The notes below the pieces were generated by a model. The model made no database searches and had not been told where the DNA came from. It saw only the letters and a list, made by a program, of their open reading frames with translations. Both the position numbers and the translations under genes were made by a program. Positions 1 to 8,027 of a stretch of 46,679 nucleotides of DNA are shown piece after piece (position 1 is the stretch's first letter; each line of letters begins with the position of its first letter). Origin of the DNA: Vibrio hepatarius (GTDB lineage Bacteria > Pseudomonadota > Gammaproteobacteria > Enterobacterales > Vibrionaceae). The DNA lies in the NCBI RefSeq assembly GCF_011806575.1, contig NZ_JAATOO010000029.1, positions 1 through 46,679 on the forward strand, given 5' to 3'.

Positions 1-48
1 GGCCTGCCGCCAGCGTTCAATCTGAGCCATGATCAAACTCTTCAATTT
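1..48 (-). rRNA. rrs: 16S ribosomal RNA, 5' end only
   Basis: The reverse complement reads through the universal 16S start region, including the AGAGTTTGATCATGGCTCAG stretch that universal forward primers target, and continues into the GCTGGCGGCAGGCC segment. Only the first 48 bases are inside the window; the rest lies to the left. The mature 5' end is placed by comparison with the known E. coli start. Transcription runs leftward, in the same direction as cysJIH. Confidence 0.97.
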
Positions 49-302
49 AAGATTTTGTTCGGCTCAATGAATACTGACTTCAAAACTACTACTGTAATTT
101 TAAAGCTATTATCGTTCCAACAGAACGATAATGAATTGACTGTGCTGAGTCCGAAGACTCAATGGTCACTTCGTATCATTGAAACCTAATTTGAAACCGA
201 AGTTTCGAATTGGATTATCATCAACGAGTGCCCACACAGATTGATAGGTCTATATTGTTAAAGAGCTACTCTTCTTTGTGACTTACATCACTTCGGAAGA
301 GG
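49..302 (-). other. rRNA operon leader with boxA antitermination site
   Basis: This is the transcribed leader between promoter P2 and the mature 16S end. On the minus strand it contains GCTCTTTAACAATAT (about 252-266), which matches the rrn boxA where NusB and S10 assemble the antitermination complex. The rest of the leader should include the left half of the RNase III processing stem, whose partner lies outside the window. No protein gene is supported here. Confidence 0.85.
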
Positions 303-307
303 CGGCC

Positions 308-335
308 ATTCTAGCGAGATAATCTTCGGTGTCAA
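308..335 (-). promoter_or_regulatory. rrn promoter P2
   Basis: On the minus strand there is a consensus -35 TTGACA (330-335), a 16-base spacer and a -10 TAGAAT (308-313), followed by the GC-rich discriminator GGCCGCC. The tandem arrangement, about 116 bases downstream of P1, and the GC-rich start region are typical of stringently controlled rRNA promoters. Confidence 0.8.
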
Positions 336-423
336 ACACTTTTTCAAATTATTTCGTTTTTCTTTTTGGCCCGTCTGACTGGCTTTAAACTCTTGTGAGC
401 CCTTGCCCTGTCGACGAGGAGGC

Positions 424-451
424 ATTATAGAGATCGCCATCACATTGGCAA
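424..451 (-). promoter_or_regulatory. rrn promoter P1
   Basis: Minus-strand -35 TTGCCA (446-451), 16-base spacer, consensus -10 TATAAT (424-429), then the discriminator GCCTCCTC. An AT-rich tract directly upstream (450-485) is placed like an UP element. In gammaproteobacteria P1 is the main growth-rate and ppGpp-responsive rRNA promoter. Confidence 0.85.
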
Positions 452-485
452 GCGTTATTTTGAAAAAACTGCAAAAATAACGCTT
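450..485 (-). repeat. AT-rich inverted repeat at the rrn P1 UP-element position
   Basis: Two perfect 12-base arms, AAGCGTTATTTT (450-461) and AAAATAACGCTT (474-485), flank a 12-base A/T-rich centre. The inner arm overlaps the outer two bases of the P1 -35 hexamer. The position fits an UP element or Fis/H-NS type site. It is too AT-rich and has no T-tail for a convincing terminator. Confidence 0.75.
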
Positions 486-558
486 AACCGAGCAAGTTTC
501 GCTCAAAGCCTTATTTATCCAACTTTACCCCAGCATAGCCAACATAATACACACAGAG

Positions 559-567
559 TTATCCACA
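559..567 (+). promoter_or_regulatory. Consensus DnaA box upstream of rrn P1
   Basis: TTATCCACA is an exact match to the strong DnaA 9-mer. It lies between the cysH terminator and rrn P1, about 108 bases upstream of the P1 -35. A single box proves nothing about function. Confidence 0.5.
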
Positions 568-589
568 GAACGTATTTTTTAGCCAAAAG

Positions 590-613
590 AAAAGGTCGCC
601 TTAGCGACCTTTT
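590..613 (-). terminator. Terminator of cysJIH
   Basis: A 10-base perfect stem, AAAAGGTCGC and GCGACCTTTT, closes a CTTA loop. On the minus strand a T-rich tail follows. It sits about 30 bases beyond the cysH stop and would separate the cys operon from the rRNA promoters downstream. Confidence 0.85.
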
Positions 614-641
614 CATCATCTATATAGAAGTAACTTTCTAT

Positions 642-1418
642 TTAAATACCAGAACCATCTCGTTCATTATCTTCTTCGTGCAATCCACATTCTCTTTTCA
701 GACCGAAGAAACGAGTTTCCTCTTCTGACATGCCCGGCTCCCATTTTTTAGTAGTATGGGTATCACCAACAGACAAGTAGCCCTCATCCCATAGCGGGTG
801 GTAAGGAAGGTTGTTCTCTTCTAAGTAATAGTGGATATCTTTGTTCGTCCAGTCGATTACCGGAAGGAATTTAAACACACCATTCTGGATCGACAATATC
901 GGAAGGCCTGCACGAGACTTCGATTGCTCTCGGCGAAGTCCAGAGAACCAAGTACCAACATTAAGCTCATCCAGAGCTCTACGCATCGGTTCGACTTTGT
1001 TGAGCCTGTTGTATTTTTCGATACCTTCAATCCCCTGCTCCCAAAGTTGCCCGTATCGCGCTTCTTGCCAGTTAGCACTTTCTTTAGCTCGGTACACTTT
1101 TAGGTTCAGAGTCAGTTGTTCACTCAATAAATCAATGAAACGGTATGTCTCTGGAAACAGATAACCTGTATCCGTGAGAATAATGGGTGTATCCGGCTTT
1201 TGCGCTGTGACTAGGTGAAGCATCACCGCGGCTTGGATACCAAAGCTTGATGATACAACATGCTCCCCTTCCAAGTTTTCAAGCGCCCAAGCAACTCGTT
1301 CTTGCGCTGACAACTGCTCAAGCTTCACGTTGATTTCTGCAAGACGCAGAATTTGCTGCGTCTTAGTGAGTTTGAGTAGCTCTGCCAGCTCCAGTTTTGA
1401 AGCTACAGAATCAAGCAT
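642..1418 (-). CDS. cysH: Phosphoadenosine phosphosulfate (PAPS) reductase
   Basis: CysH reduces PAPS to sulfite and PAP using thioredoxin, in the cytoplasm. The protein is 258 residues from the start MLDSVASKLE. The reading frame is open 38 codons further upstream, but that part lies inside cysI. Visible marks are the TDTGYLFPETY segment of the PP-loop fold and the C-terminal catalytic ECGLH motif (Cys about 244). The CC/CxxC iron-sulfur cysteines of APS reductases are absent, so PAPS is the expected substrate, in line with cysC in this window. The start overlaps the cysI stop by 8 bases (ATGCTTGA), implying translational coupling. It is the last gene of cysJIH. Confidence 0.95.
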   Translation of the reverse strand: MLDSVASKLELAELLKLTKTQQILRLAEINVKLEQLSAQERVAWALENLEGEHVVSSSFGIQAAVMLHLVTAQKPDTPIILTDTGYLFPETYRFIDLLSEQLTLNLKVYRAKESANWQEARYGQLWEQGIEGIEKYNRLNKVEPMRRALDELNVGTWFSGLRREQSKSRAGLPILSIQNGVFKFLPVIDWTNKDIHYYLEENNLPYHPLWDEGYLSVGDTHTTKKWEPGMSEEETRFFGLKRECGLHEEDNERDGSGI

Positions 1419-3144
1419 AGAAATCCCTCTTTGACACAAATACTTCTTCAATGATGCCAGCACGAATGGTGAAGTCACCGAAGCATTCGCCTTGTTCTCT
1501 TTCTTTCGCCCAGCGGCCAACGAGCTGGTCAATCTCTTCTAGGATCTGTTTGTCGGTAATGTTCTCTTTATACATCTTCGGTACTCGCGTACCGCCACGG
1601 TTACCGCCTAGGTGTAAGTTGTAGCGGCCTGGCGCTTTACCAACTAAACCGATCTCAGCCAACATCGCACGGCCACATCCATTCGGACAACCAGTCACAC
1701 GTAGGATGATGTTGTCTTCTTTCGGCAAGCTGTGTTTAGCTAAGATAGCCTCTACGTCAGTGACAAACTCAGGCAAGAAGCGCTCAGCTTCAGCCATCGC
1801 CAGTGGACAGGTTGGGAAAGCAACACACGCCATTGAGTTCTTACGCTGCTCGCTCACAGACTCATCCATCAAGCCGTGTTCAACGGCGATCTTCTCGATC
1901 TTCGCTTTTTGGCTCTTAGCGACACCCGCCACAATCAAATTCTGGTTTGCGGTCATGCGGAAGTCGCCTTTGTGAATCTTCGCAATTTCAGCAACACCAG
2001 TTTTAAGCGGTTTACCTGGGTAATCCAGTAGCCGGCCGTTCTCAATGAATAAGGTTAAGTGATGTTTGCCATCGATCCCTTCAACCCAACCAATACGGTC
2101 ACCACGCTCTGTAAACTCATAAGGGCGACTGGTTTCAAACGTAACGCCAGCACGCTTTTCAACTTCAGCTTTAAATACGTCGCTACCAACACGGTCTAAG
2201 GTGTACTTGGTTTTCGCATTCTTACGGTTAGAACGGTTACCCCAATCGCGTTGAGTGGTAACTACAGCCGCAGCCACATCGAGTGTTTTCTCTAGTGGGA
2301 TAAAACCAAAGTCATCCGCGCGACGCGGGTAAGTCGAAGTATCGCCGTGAGTCATTGCCAGGCCGCCGCCGACTAGGACATTAAAGCCCACCAGCTTGCC
2401 GTTTTCTGCAATTGCAACGAAGTTAAGGTCGTTCGCGTGCACGTCAACATCGTTTTGCGGCGGAATGACTACTGTTGTTTTGAACTTACGTGGTAAGTAG
2501 TTGCTACCCAGAATTGGTTCTTCATCAGTCGTTTCGACTTTTTCACCATCCAACCAGATTTCCGCATACGCACGAGTCTTAGGCAGAAGATGTTCGCTGA
2601 TCTTCTTCGCCCACTCATACGCTTCTTGGTGCAACTCTGATTCTACTGGGTTAGTGGTACACAATACGTTACGGTTTACGTCACCCGCCGTTGCGATTGA
2701 GTCGATACCAATGCTGTTGAGCGTTTGGTGCATCAGCTTGATATTTGGTTTCAATACGCCGTGGAACTGGAACGTTTGACGCGTCGTTAGACGAATACTT
2801 CCATACAGAGAGTGCTCTGTTGCAAACTTATCGATCGCCAACCATTGAGTTGGCGTGATGATGCCGCCAGGCATACGAGCACGTAGCATAACGTTGTGCA
2901 ACGGCTCTAGCTTTTGCTTAGCTCGTTCATTACGAATATCGCGGTCATCTTGCTGGTACATGCCGTGGAAGCGAATCAGTTGGAAGTTATCCGCGGTAAA
3001 GCCACCCGTGATACGGTCTTGCAGGTCTTGCTCAATCGTACCGCGTAAAAAATTACTTTCTCTTTTTAGACGCTCGTTATCCGCAAGTGATCCTAATTCT
3101 TCGCCTAGTACAACCTGCTTATTATTTTCGATAGAAAAAGTCAT
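1411..3144 (-). CDS. cysI: Sulfite reductase (NADPH) hemoprotein beta subunit
   Basis: CysI carries siroheme and a [4Fe-4S] cluster and reduces sulfite to sulfide with six electrons from CysJ. At 577 residues it is full length for the family. The cluster ligands are visible as Cys440 and Cys446 (ACVAFPTCP) and Cys486 and Cys490 (VTGCPNGCG). The N-terminal half has the duplicated nitrite/sulfite reductase ferredoxin-like repeat, with RLTTRQTFQFHG as a recognisable segment. Its ATG overlaps the cysJ stop as TAATG. The siroheme it needs depends on cobA at 13806-14678. Confidence 0.97.
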   Translation of the reverse strand: MTFSIENNKQVVLGEELGSLADNERLKRESNFLRGTIEQDLQDRITGGFTADNFQLIRFHGMYQQDDRDIRNERAKQKLEPLHNVMLRARMPGGIITPTQWLAIDKFATEHSLYGSIRLTTRQTFQFHGVLKPNIKLMHQTLNSIGIDSIATAGDVNRNVLCTTNPVESELHQEAYEWAKKISEHLLPKTRAYAEIWLDGEKVETTDEEPILGSNYLPRKFKTTVVIPPQNDVDVHANDLNFVAIAENGKLVGFNVLVGGGLAMTHGDTSTYPRRADDFGFIPLEKTLDVAAAVVTTQRDWGNRSNRKNAKTKYTLDRVGSDVFKAEVEKRAGVTFETSRPYEFTERGDRIGWVEGIDGKHHLTLFIENGRLLDYPGKPLKTGVAEIAKIHKGDFRMTANQNLIVAGVAKSQKAKIEKIAVEHGLMDESVSEQRKNSMACVAFPTCPLAMAEAERFLPEFVTDVEAILAKHSLPKEDNIILRVTGCPNGCGRAMLAEIGLVGKAPGRYNLHLGGNRGGTRVPKMYKENITDKQILEEIDQLVGRWAKEREQGECFGDFTIRAGIIEEVFVSKRDFYA

Positions 3145-5000
3145 TAGTACACATCCCTTTGGTAACGTTTAGCTTTGCGTAAGTCATTAATAAATTGTTC
3201 AGCATCATCGCGTGGCATCTTGCCTTCTTGCTCAGCAACGATAACCAAGGCATCGTGAACGTCTTTCGCCATACGAGTCGCATCACCACAAACGTAGATG
3301 TAGGCACCTTCTTGAATCCACTGCCATACTTGCGCTGCGTTTTCTAGGATACGATGCTGTACGTAAACTTTTTCCACTTGATCACGACTAAACGCGACAT
3401 CAAGACGGCTCAATAACCCTGACTTAAGGTACTTTTGCCATTCAACCTGATACAAGAAATCTTGAGTAAAGGTGCGGTCACCGAAGAACAACCAGTTTTT
3501 GCCTTCTGCGTCACGGTTATCGCGCTCTTGGATAAAGCTACGGAATGGGGCAATACCAGTACCAGGACCAACCATGATGATCGGTGTGTTGTCATCTTGA
3601 GGAAGCTTGAAGTTATTGTTGTTCTCAACAAACACTTTCACTTCACCGCCTTCTTCTAGACGCTGAGTCAAAAAGCTTGATGCGCCACCAAAGCGTTTTT
3701 CGTCGTCTTTGTCGTACTCAACCAAGCCAACAGTAAGGTGCACTTCTTCATCCACTTCTGTTTGGCTCGAAGCGATTGAATACAGACGTGGCGTCAAACG
3801 ACGTAGTAAACCAATCAACTCTTCAGCTGACAGCTTGGTTTTCTTCTCCGCGAGAACATCAACCACTTGGGTATTCGTCGCGTACTCACGTAGCTTGTCT
3901 TTATCTTCCACCAGCTTTTGTAACTTTTTGCTGCCTGATAGCTCGGCAAACTTCGTTACTAGTTGAGGGTTAGACGCTGTGATCTCAAACTTGCTCACTA
4001 AGGCGCTATGAATAGAGATACTTTCGCCATCGACATCAACACTCTCGACACCAGAAAGACCGACTTTGCCAAGAATCGCGTTGGCCAGCTCAGAGCTATT
4101 GTCGAACCAAACACCCAGCGCGTCACCTGGTTGATAGGTTAAACCCGAACCTTCAAGGTCGATTTCTACATGACGCACGTCTTTACCTGAATCTCGGCCA
4201 GTGATTTTCTGGCTGGTCAGTAACGTCGCCGTGTATGGATTTTGTTTGTTGTACTGAGAATGGCCAGTGGCTTGGCCAACTGGTAGTTGTACCACTTCAG
4301 CCTGAGGGCCAGCCGCTAGATCATCTTTAACTTTATCTAACGCTTTCGCTTTCCACTCTGATGCAGGTGCTTCGTAATCAACATCGCAATCTACGCGGTC
4401 AATAAATGGCGTCGCACCTAATTTCGATAAGTAGGTGTCAAAGTCTTTACCGGTTTGACAGAAGAACTCGTAGCTCGAATCCCCTAAACCGATCACACCG
4501 TATTTTAGGTTTGGGAGCTTAGGTGCTTTCTTCGATTGTAAAAACTCGTGAAGCTCGATGGCGTTATCTGGTGCTTCACCTTCGCCGTTAGTCGACGCCA
4601 CGATGATCACGTGGGACTCTTTCGCTAGGTTCTTACCTTTGTAGTCACTGGCGTCAAACAGCGCAACGTCAATACCTTGTGCTTTTGCTTCTTGCTCCAG
4701 TGATTCTGCTACACCCTTTGCGTTACCCGTTTGAGAGGCAAAGATAATGGTTAGCTTACCTGCAGGTTGAGCTGCAACCGCAGCGGCCGCTTGCGTTAAT
4801 GGCGCAGACGCCGAAGCCGTCTGAGGTTGGGACTGGGCTAAGCCCCAGAAATAACCACTCACCCAAGCGAGTTGTTGAGACGATAGACCTGCTACCGTTT
4901 GTTGTAATGAGCCAAGCTGCTGATCATTGAGAGGAGCAGCAATTGACGGTAATTCTTGTGAGGTGTTTCCTTGAGAGGGAACATTCTTGTTTAAAGACAT
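3144..5000 (-). CDS. cysJ: Sulfite reductase (NADPH) flavoprotein alpha subunit
   Basis: CysJ passes electrons from NADPH through FAD and FMN to the CysI hemoprotein. It has an N-terminal flavodoxin domain (IIFASQTGNAKGVAE, about residues 85-100), an FAD-binding domain containing RLYSIASS, and a C-terminal NADPH-binding domain (VGPGTGIAPFRSF, YVCGDA) ending in RYQRDVY. I start at MSLNKNVPSQ (base 5000, 618 residues) because AGGGA lies about 10 bases before it; the ATG at 5021 has no ribosome binding site. It is the first gene of cysJIH. Confidence 0.96.
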   Translation of the reverse strand: MSLNKNVPSQGNTSQELPSIAAPLNDQQLGSLQQTVAGLSSQQLAWVSGYFWGLAQSQPQTASASAPLTQAAAAVAAQPAGKLTIIFASQTGNAKGVAESLEQEAKAQGIDVALFDASDYKGKNLAKESHVIIVASTNGEGEAPDNAIELHEFLQSKKAPKLPNLKYGVIGLGDSSYEFFCQTGKDFDTYLSKLGATPFIDRVDCDVDYEAPASEWKAKALDKVKDDLAAGPQAEVVQLPVGQATGHSQYNKQNPYTATLLTSQKITGRDSGKDVRHVEIDLEGSGLTYQPGDALGVWFDNSSELANAILGKVGLSGVESVDVDGESISIHSALVSKFEITASNPQLVTKFAELSGSKKLQKLVEDKDKLREYATNTQVVDVLAEKKTKLSAEELIGLLRRLTPRLYSIASSQTEVDEEVHLTVGLVEYDKDDEKRFGGASSFLTQRLEEGGEVKVFVENNNNFKLPQDDNTPIIMVGPGTGIAPFRSFIQERDNRDAEGKNWLFFGDRTFTQDFLYQVEWQKYLKSGLLSRLDVAFSRDQVEKVYVQHRILENAAQVWQWIQEGAYIYVCGDATRMAKDVHDALVIVAEQEGKMPRDDAEQFINDLRKAKRYQRDVY

Positions 5001-5079
5001 GGTCACGACATCCCTATTCATTGCGTGAACATAGGTTAACCACTCTCTTTAATAACAAGAAAGAATAGAAGTGAATGTT

Positions 5080-5109
5080 TTATAACTTTTTGAAGTAAAG
5101 AGCGGTCAA
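5080..5109 (-). promoter_or_regulatory. Possible cysJIH promoter
   Basis: The minus strand has TTGACC (5104-5109), an 18-base spacer and TTATAA (5080-5085), giving a leader of about 75 bases before cysJ. In enteric bacteria cysJIH promoters need the activator CysB; its sites are too degenerate to call by eye. Confidence 0.35.
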
Positions 5110-5124
5110 TTAATGCTCATTAAA

Positions 5125-5355
5125 CTATTTGGCTTCGATGCGAACTTGTTTAAAGCCGACCGCCATTGCTGATTTGGAGGCGAGGTCTAAGTCTCCGTAG
5201 TGACATTCTTCACCGTGGGAATCGGTCAGTAGCACCAAACCACCACGCGCATGCCTGAATTCCACTATCCAACTGCCTTCTTGGGCTGACGGTTCAATAA
5301 TGGCTTCTACCAACTGTTTTTCTCTGAATAGGTTTCTTAGCTCAGTGATCGTCAT
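5125..5355 (-). CDS. Small conserved-looking hypothetical protein, 76 residues
   Basis: I do not recognise the function. The protein is soluble, mixed alpha/beta, with no signal peptide, no membrane segment and one cysteine (EECHYGDL). The pattern is an N-terminal helix (ITELRNLFREKQLVEA), a central strand pair (GSWIVEFRHARGGLVLLTD) and a C-terminal helix-strand (DLASKSAMAVGFKQVRIEA), like a compact single domain. AAGGAAT lies just before the ATG, supporting translation. It reads toward cysJ and stops about 16 bases before the putative cysJ -35. Confidence 0.7.
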   Translation of the reverse strand: MTITELRNLFREKQLVEAIIEPSAQEGSWIVEFRHARGGLVLLTDSHGEECHYGDLDLASKSAMAVGFKQVRIEAK

Positions 5356-5454
5356 GAGATTCCTTTCTCTGCCAGATATAAGACTACTTATTAAGGATGG
5401 GTCAAACCGAGAAAAGTGCTAAAGAAATATTTTATATATAATCAAAGGGTATAA

Positions 5455-5482
5455 AAAACGCCGCTATATCGAGCGACGTTTT
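5455..5482 (-). terminator. Terminator after the outer membrane protein gene
   Basis: The stem AAAACG-c-CGCT pairs with AGCG-a-CGTTTT around a six-base loop, with one mismatch. T-rich sequence follows on the minus strand. It lies 18 bases past the stop at 5500. Confidence 0.7.
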
Positions 5483-5499
5483 AAAAAAATCAAATAGGT

Positions 5500-6162
5500 T
5501 TAGAAACGGTATTCTGCTCCTGCAAACCAGCCGTGGGCGAAAATAAATGGTTTACCCAGTTCAGATTCACCGGCCACTTTGAAATCATCAGACTCCAAAT
5601 CGATCGCACGATAACCGCCTTTCAGTAACAATTGCTGCTCTTTCACATCAATACTGTATTGCAAACCCGCCATTAGATCGGTGTTTTTGATCCCTTTAGA
5701 ATCACCAAAGTTCATTTCACCAATCACGTCAAAGTTCGTATTGGGTACCCTTAACTCTGCATAGCCGTAAAATGCCCAGATCAGCTCATCAAAGCTGACT
5801 TGAGCTTGGGTATCGGCGTTACGGTAGTAAGTATTGGAAAGGTCACTGACCGTCACGCCAGCATCAAAACGCATTAAGTCGTGCTCTAAAATGCGGTAAT
5901 AAAGCGATAAATCTAACTTATCAAACGCCATGTAGTCCGCATCCACTGAAGAATAGCGAACGCGAGCGTTTGGTAAGAACTTAACATCGTGTTCTATTCC
6001 TGCATAGAAACTTGGCGTGCTGTCTCTATCACGATTCACTTCATTGACTTTTGTTCTGGTCCACCAGCCTTCAGCTCCAAACTTTGTTGTCAGCGAAGAT
6101 TCTGCGTACGCAGATACCGACAATACCGCGGCGGCTAAAATGGCAATGGTTTTAAAACCCAT
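5500..6162 (-). CDS. TIGR04219-type outer membrane beta-barrel protein
   Basis: The 220-residue protein has a Sec signal peptide (MGFKTIAILAAAVLSVSAYA, cleavage expected after AYA) and then alternating aromatic beta strands. The C-terminus (HGWFAGAEYRF) ends in Phe, the usual signal for the BAM machinery. Overall it resembles the TIGR04219 family of small gammaproteobacterial outer membrane proteins, whose role is unknown. It follows pspG on the same strand with about 140 bases between and has its own terminator. Family assignment is from memory of its pattern. Confidence 0.8.
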   Translation of the reverse strand: MGFKTIAILAAAVLSVSAYAESSLTTKFGAEGWWTRTKVNEVNRDRDSTPSFYAGIEHDVKFLPNARVRYSSVDADYMAFDKLDLSLYYRILEHDLMRFDAGVTVSDLSNTYYRNADTQAQVSFDELIWAFYGYAELRVPNTNFDVIGEMNFGDSKGIKNTDLMAGLQYSIDVKEQQLLLKGGYRAIDLESDDFKVAGESELGKPFIFAHGWFAGAEYRF

Positions 6163-6249
6163 GAACTTAATTCTCCAGAGTAGAACTTAAACTCTTCCGT
6201 TGTATAACAGCTTAATAATGCTGGGAAGATGTGTATACGATATGCACCG

Positions 6250-6280
6250 ATTCTACCATACACACAGCTTAAGCCAGCAA
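6250..6280 (-). promoter_or_regulatory. Possible promoter of the outer membrane protein gene
   Basis: Minus strand: TTGCTG (6275-6280), a long 19-base spacer, and an extended -10 TGGTAGAAT (hexamer 6250-6255). The extended -10 may compensate for the spacer. The leader would be about 80 bases. Confidence 0.4.
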
Positions 6281-6304
6281 CTATTTCTCTTTTACCACCC
6301 GTGA

Positions 6305-6514
6305 TTATCTAGGCTGCACAACGAAGGATTTGAAGAACCAAACCCCGAGAGCAATCACAATCAGCCATGGCAGTATCTTAAGTACTGCACCAATCATACC
6401 GAGCAACACCATAACAACCATAGCAAACGCGATTCCCGCGAAGACGGTCAGCATAGTGACGCCAGTCACTAATAGTGTCGCGGTGAAAACCAAAATAAAG
6501 ATTAACTCAAACAT
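6305..6514 (-). CDS. pspG: Phage shock protein G
   Basis: PspG is a small inner membrane effector of the phage shock response to envelope stress. The protein is almost entirely hydrophobic, with two to three membrane segments (FELIFILVFTATLLVTGVTML and ILPWLIVIALGVWFFKSF), matching PspG size and pattern. AAAGGAG (6521-6527) directly abuts the ATG at 6520, so I choose the second ATG at 6514 (six-base spacing), giving MFELIF, close to E. coli MLELLF. dusA lies immediately upstream on the same strand, as in E. coli. No other psp gene is in the window. Confidence 0.85.
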   Translation of the reverse strand: MFELIFILVFTATLLVTGVTMLTVFAGIAFAMVVMVLLGMIGAVLKILPWLIVIALGVWFFKSFVVQPR

Positions 6515-6542
6515 ACGCATCTCCTTTGTTTTGTTTTATCTT

Positions 6543-6558
6543 TCAGGATGTATGCCAA
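6543..6558 (-). promoter_or_regulatory. Sigma-54-like promoter before pspG
   Basis: The minus strand reads TTGGCATACATCCTGA: a -24-type GG (6555-6556), exactly ten bases, then GA where the -12 GC is expected. In E. coli pspG is transcribed by sigma-54 under PspF. The imperfect -12 and short leader to the start at 6514 keep confidence low. Confidence 0.4.
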
Positions 6559-6600
6559 CATTTGAAATAAACTTATCTATCTGAATAATAAAAACAAAAA

Positions 6601-6623
6601 TAAAAAGACGCTCTTGGAGAGCG
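6601..6623 (-). terminator. Terminator between dusA and pspG
   Basis: CGCTCT (6609-6614) pairs with AGAGCG (6618-6623) around a three-base loop. On the minus strand CTTTTTATTTTTG follows. A second AT-rich hairpin (TCACCA and TGGTGA, 6651-6669) lies just after the dusA stop. This separates dusA from pspG. Confidence 0.75.
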
Positions 6624-6672
6624 CCTGTTGTAAAACCAAATTGGTAATTTTCACCACTATATATGGTGATTT

Positions 6673-7677
6673 TTACACATCTAATTCTTTTGGAATTTTT
6701 GCTAATGCAGCTTCAACGACTTCAATACCAGAGCCTGGTTTATGCGCATTTTCACTGATGTAACGACGCCACTGACGCGCTCCTGGCATATTTTGGAATA
6801 AACCCAACATATGACGGGTAATATGGCCAAGATATGCCCCTTTCGCCAACTGCTGTTCGATGTATGGATACATCTCTTGTACTACTTGAGTACGCTTCTT
6901 GATTGGTTTATCCAAACCGAAGATCTGTTGATCCACCTCAGCAAGGATATATGGGTTTTGGTAAGCTTCACGCCCCACCATCACGCCATCGAGGTGTTTG
7001 AGGTGCTCTTTAGTTTCTTCGAGCGTTTTAACGCCACCATTCACCGCAATCGTCAGATGCGAGAAGTCTTTCTTTAGCTGATAAGCTCGCGGGTAATCCA
7101 ATGGGGGAATTTCACGGTTTTCTTTTGGGCTAAGACCAGATAGCCACGCCTTACGAGCATGAATGGTAAACTGCTCACAGCCACCTTTCTCTGACACGAT
7201 AGAAACAAAGTCGGTCAAGAACTCGTATGAGTCTTGGTCGTCGATACCAATACGCGTTTTTACGGTAACTGGCACGTCCACCACTTCTTTCATTGCGGCA
7301 ATACAGTCCGCCACCAGTTGCGGCTCTGCCATCAAACACGCACCAAAGCGACCATTTTGAACTCGGTCTGACGGGCAACCAACGTTCAGGTTGATTTCAT
7401 CATAGCCACGCTCTGCGGCTAACTTAGCGCACGTTGCTAAGTCTTGCGGATTTGAACCACCAAGTTGAAGCGCGACAGGATGCTCTTCTTCGTTATAAGC
7501 AAGAAAATCCCCTTTACCGTGGATGATAGCCCCTGTGGTGACCATCTCTGTGTACAGCAAAGTTTCGCTCGTCAGCAGGCGATGGAAGTAGCGGCAATGG
7601 CGATCTGTCCAATCGAGCATGGGTGCGATAGAAAAACGCTGTAAGGCAAAGTCGTTGTTTACATCGATGTTAGACAC
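6673..7677 (-). CDS. dusA: tRNA-dihydrouridine(20/20a) synthase
   Basis: DusA reduces uridines 20/20a in the tRNA D-loop using FMN and NADPH. The 334-residue protein starts with the TIM-barrel signature FSIAPMLDWTDRHCR and carries the catalytic-cysteine motif NVGCPS (Cys101), FMN-binding ITVN-type strands (LTIAVNGGVKT) and VMVGREAYQNP. The length is typical of DusA. It is divergent from zur and upstream of pspG, the E. coli neighbour order. Confidence 0.95.
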   Translation of the reverse strand: MSNIDVNNDFALQRFSIAPMLDWTDRHCRYFHRLLTSETLLYTEMVTTGAIIHGKGDFLAYNEEEHPVALQLGGSNPQDLATCAKLAAERGYDEINLNVGCPSDRVQNGRFGACLMAEPQLVADCIAAMKEVVDVPVTVKTRIGIDDQDSYEFLTDFVSIVSEKGGCEQFTIHARKAWLSGLSPKENREIPPLDYPRAYQLKKDFSHLTIAVNGGVKTLEETKEHLKHLDGVMVGREAYQNPYILAEVDQQIFGLDKPIKKRTQVVQEMYPYIEQQLAKGAYLGHITRHMLGLFQNMPGARQWRRYISENAHKPGSGIEVVEAALAKIPKELDV

Positions 7678-7790
7678 TGAGTATTCCTCATAAGGTCTAG
7701 GTTTGGTGGAATCTGATCACAGAAATGGCCGAGAATAGAGTCTGAGCCCTAAAAGTTCACAATTTCTGCAATTTTGCAAAGTAATCGCGT

Positions 7791-7820
7791 ATTATACACC
7801 ACTGAAGAAGCACATTTACA
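7791..7820 (-). promoter_or_regulatory. Possible dusA promoter
   Basis: A consensus -10 TATAAT (7791-7796) lies on the minus strand, 18 bases from TGTAAA (7815-7820). The leader to dusA would be about 110 bases. Confidence 0.5.
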
Positions 7821-8027
7821 GAGCGGCACAGTGATTAACCATCTCTCATCCTGTGGCAAACTGGTTTAATGTCCTGCAATCAATGGGTTTATGCTGTCAC
7901 TGGCAAGTGCCGTAAAACTTATTGAACAAATGTTCCGATATACCTTATTGAGCGAACCATCAGAATTACTCTATGAAGCAACGATATAATTCAATAAATG
8001 GTATATTATTAGCAATGTCCAATAGTA
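7821..8027. other. Remainder of the dusA-zur intergenic region
   Basis: The whole gap between the divergent genes is 350 bases (7678-8027). Beyond the dusA promoter I see a TATAAT (7985-7990) that could serve zur, with a poor -35. I found no convincing Zur palindrome, RNA gene or small ORF. The AT-rich stretch before zur has only partial dyad symmetry. Confidence 0.4.

Noticed and set aside
288..506. 72-codon open frame on the minus strand
   Set aside because: It covers the rrn P1 and P2 promoters and has no family resemblance or ribosome binding site.
7985..8027. Zur operator before zur
   Set aside because: The AT-rich stretch has only partial dyad symmetry and no match I trust to the known Zur palindrome.
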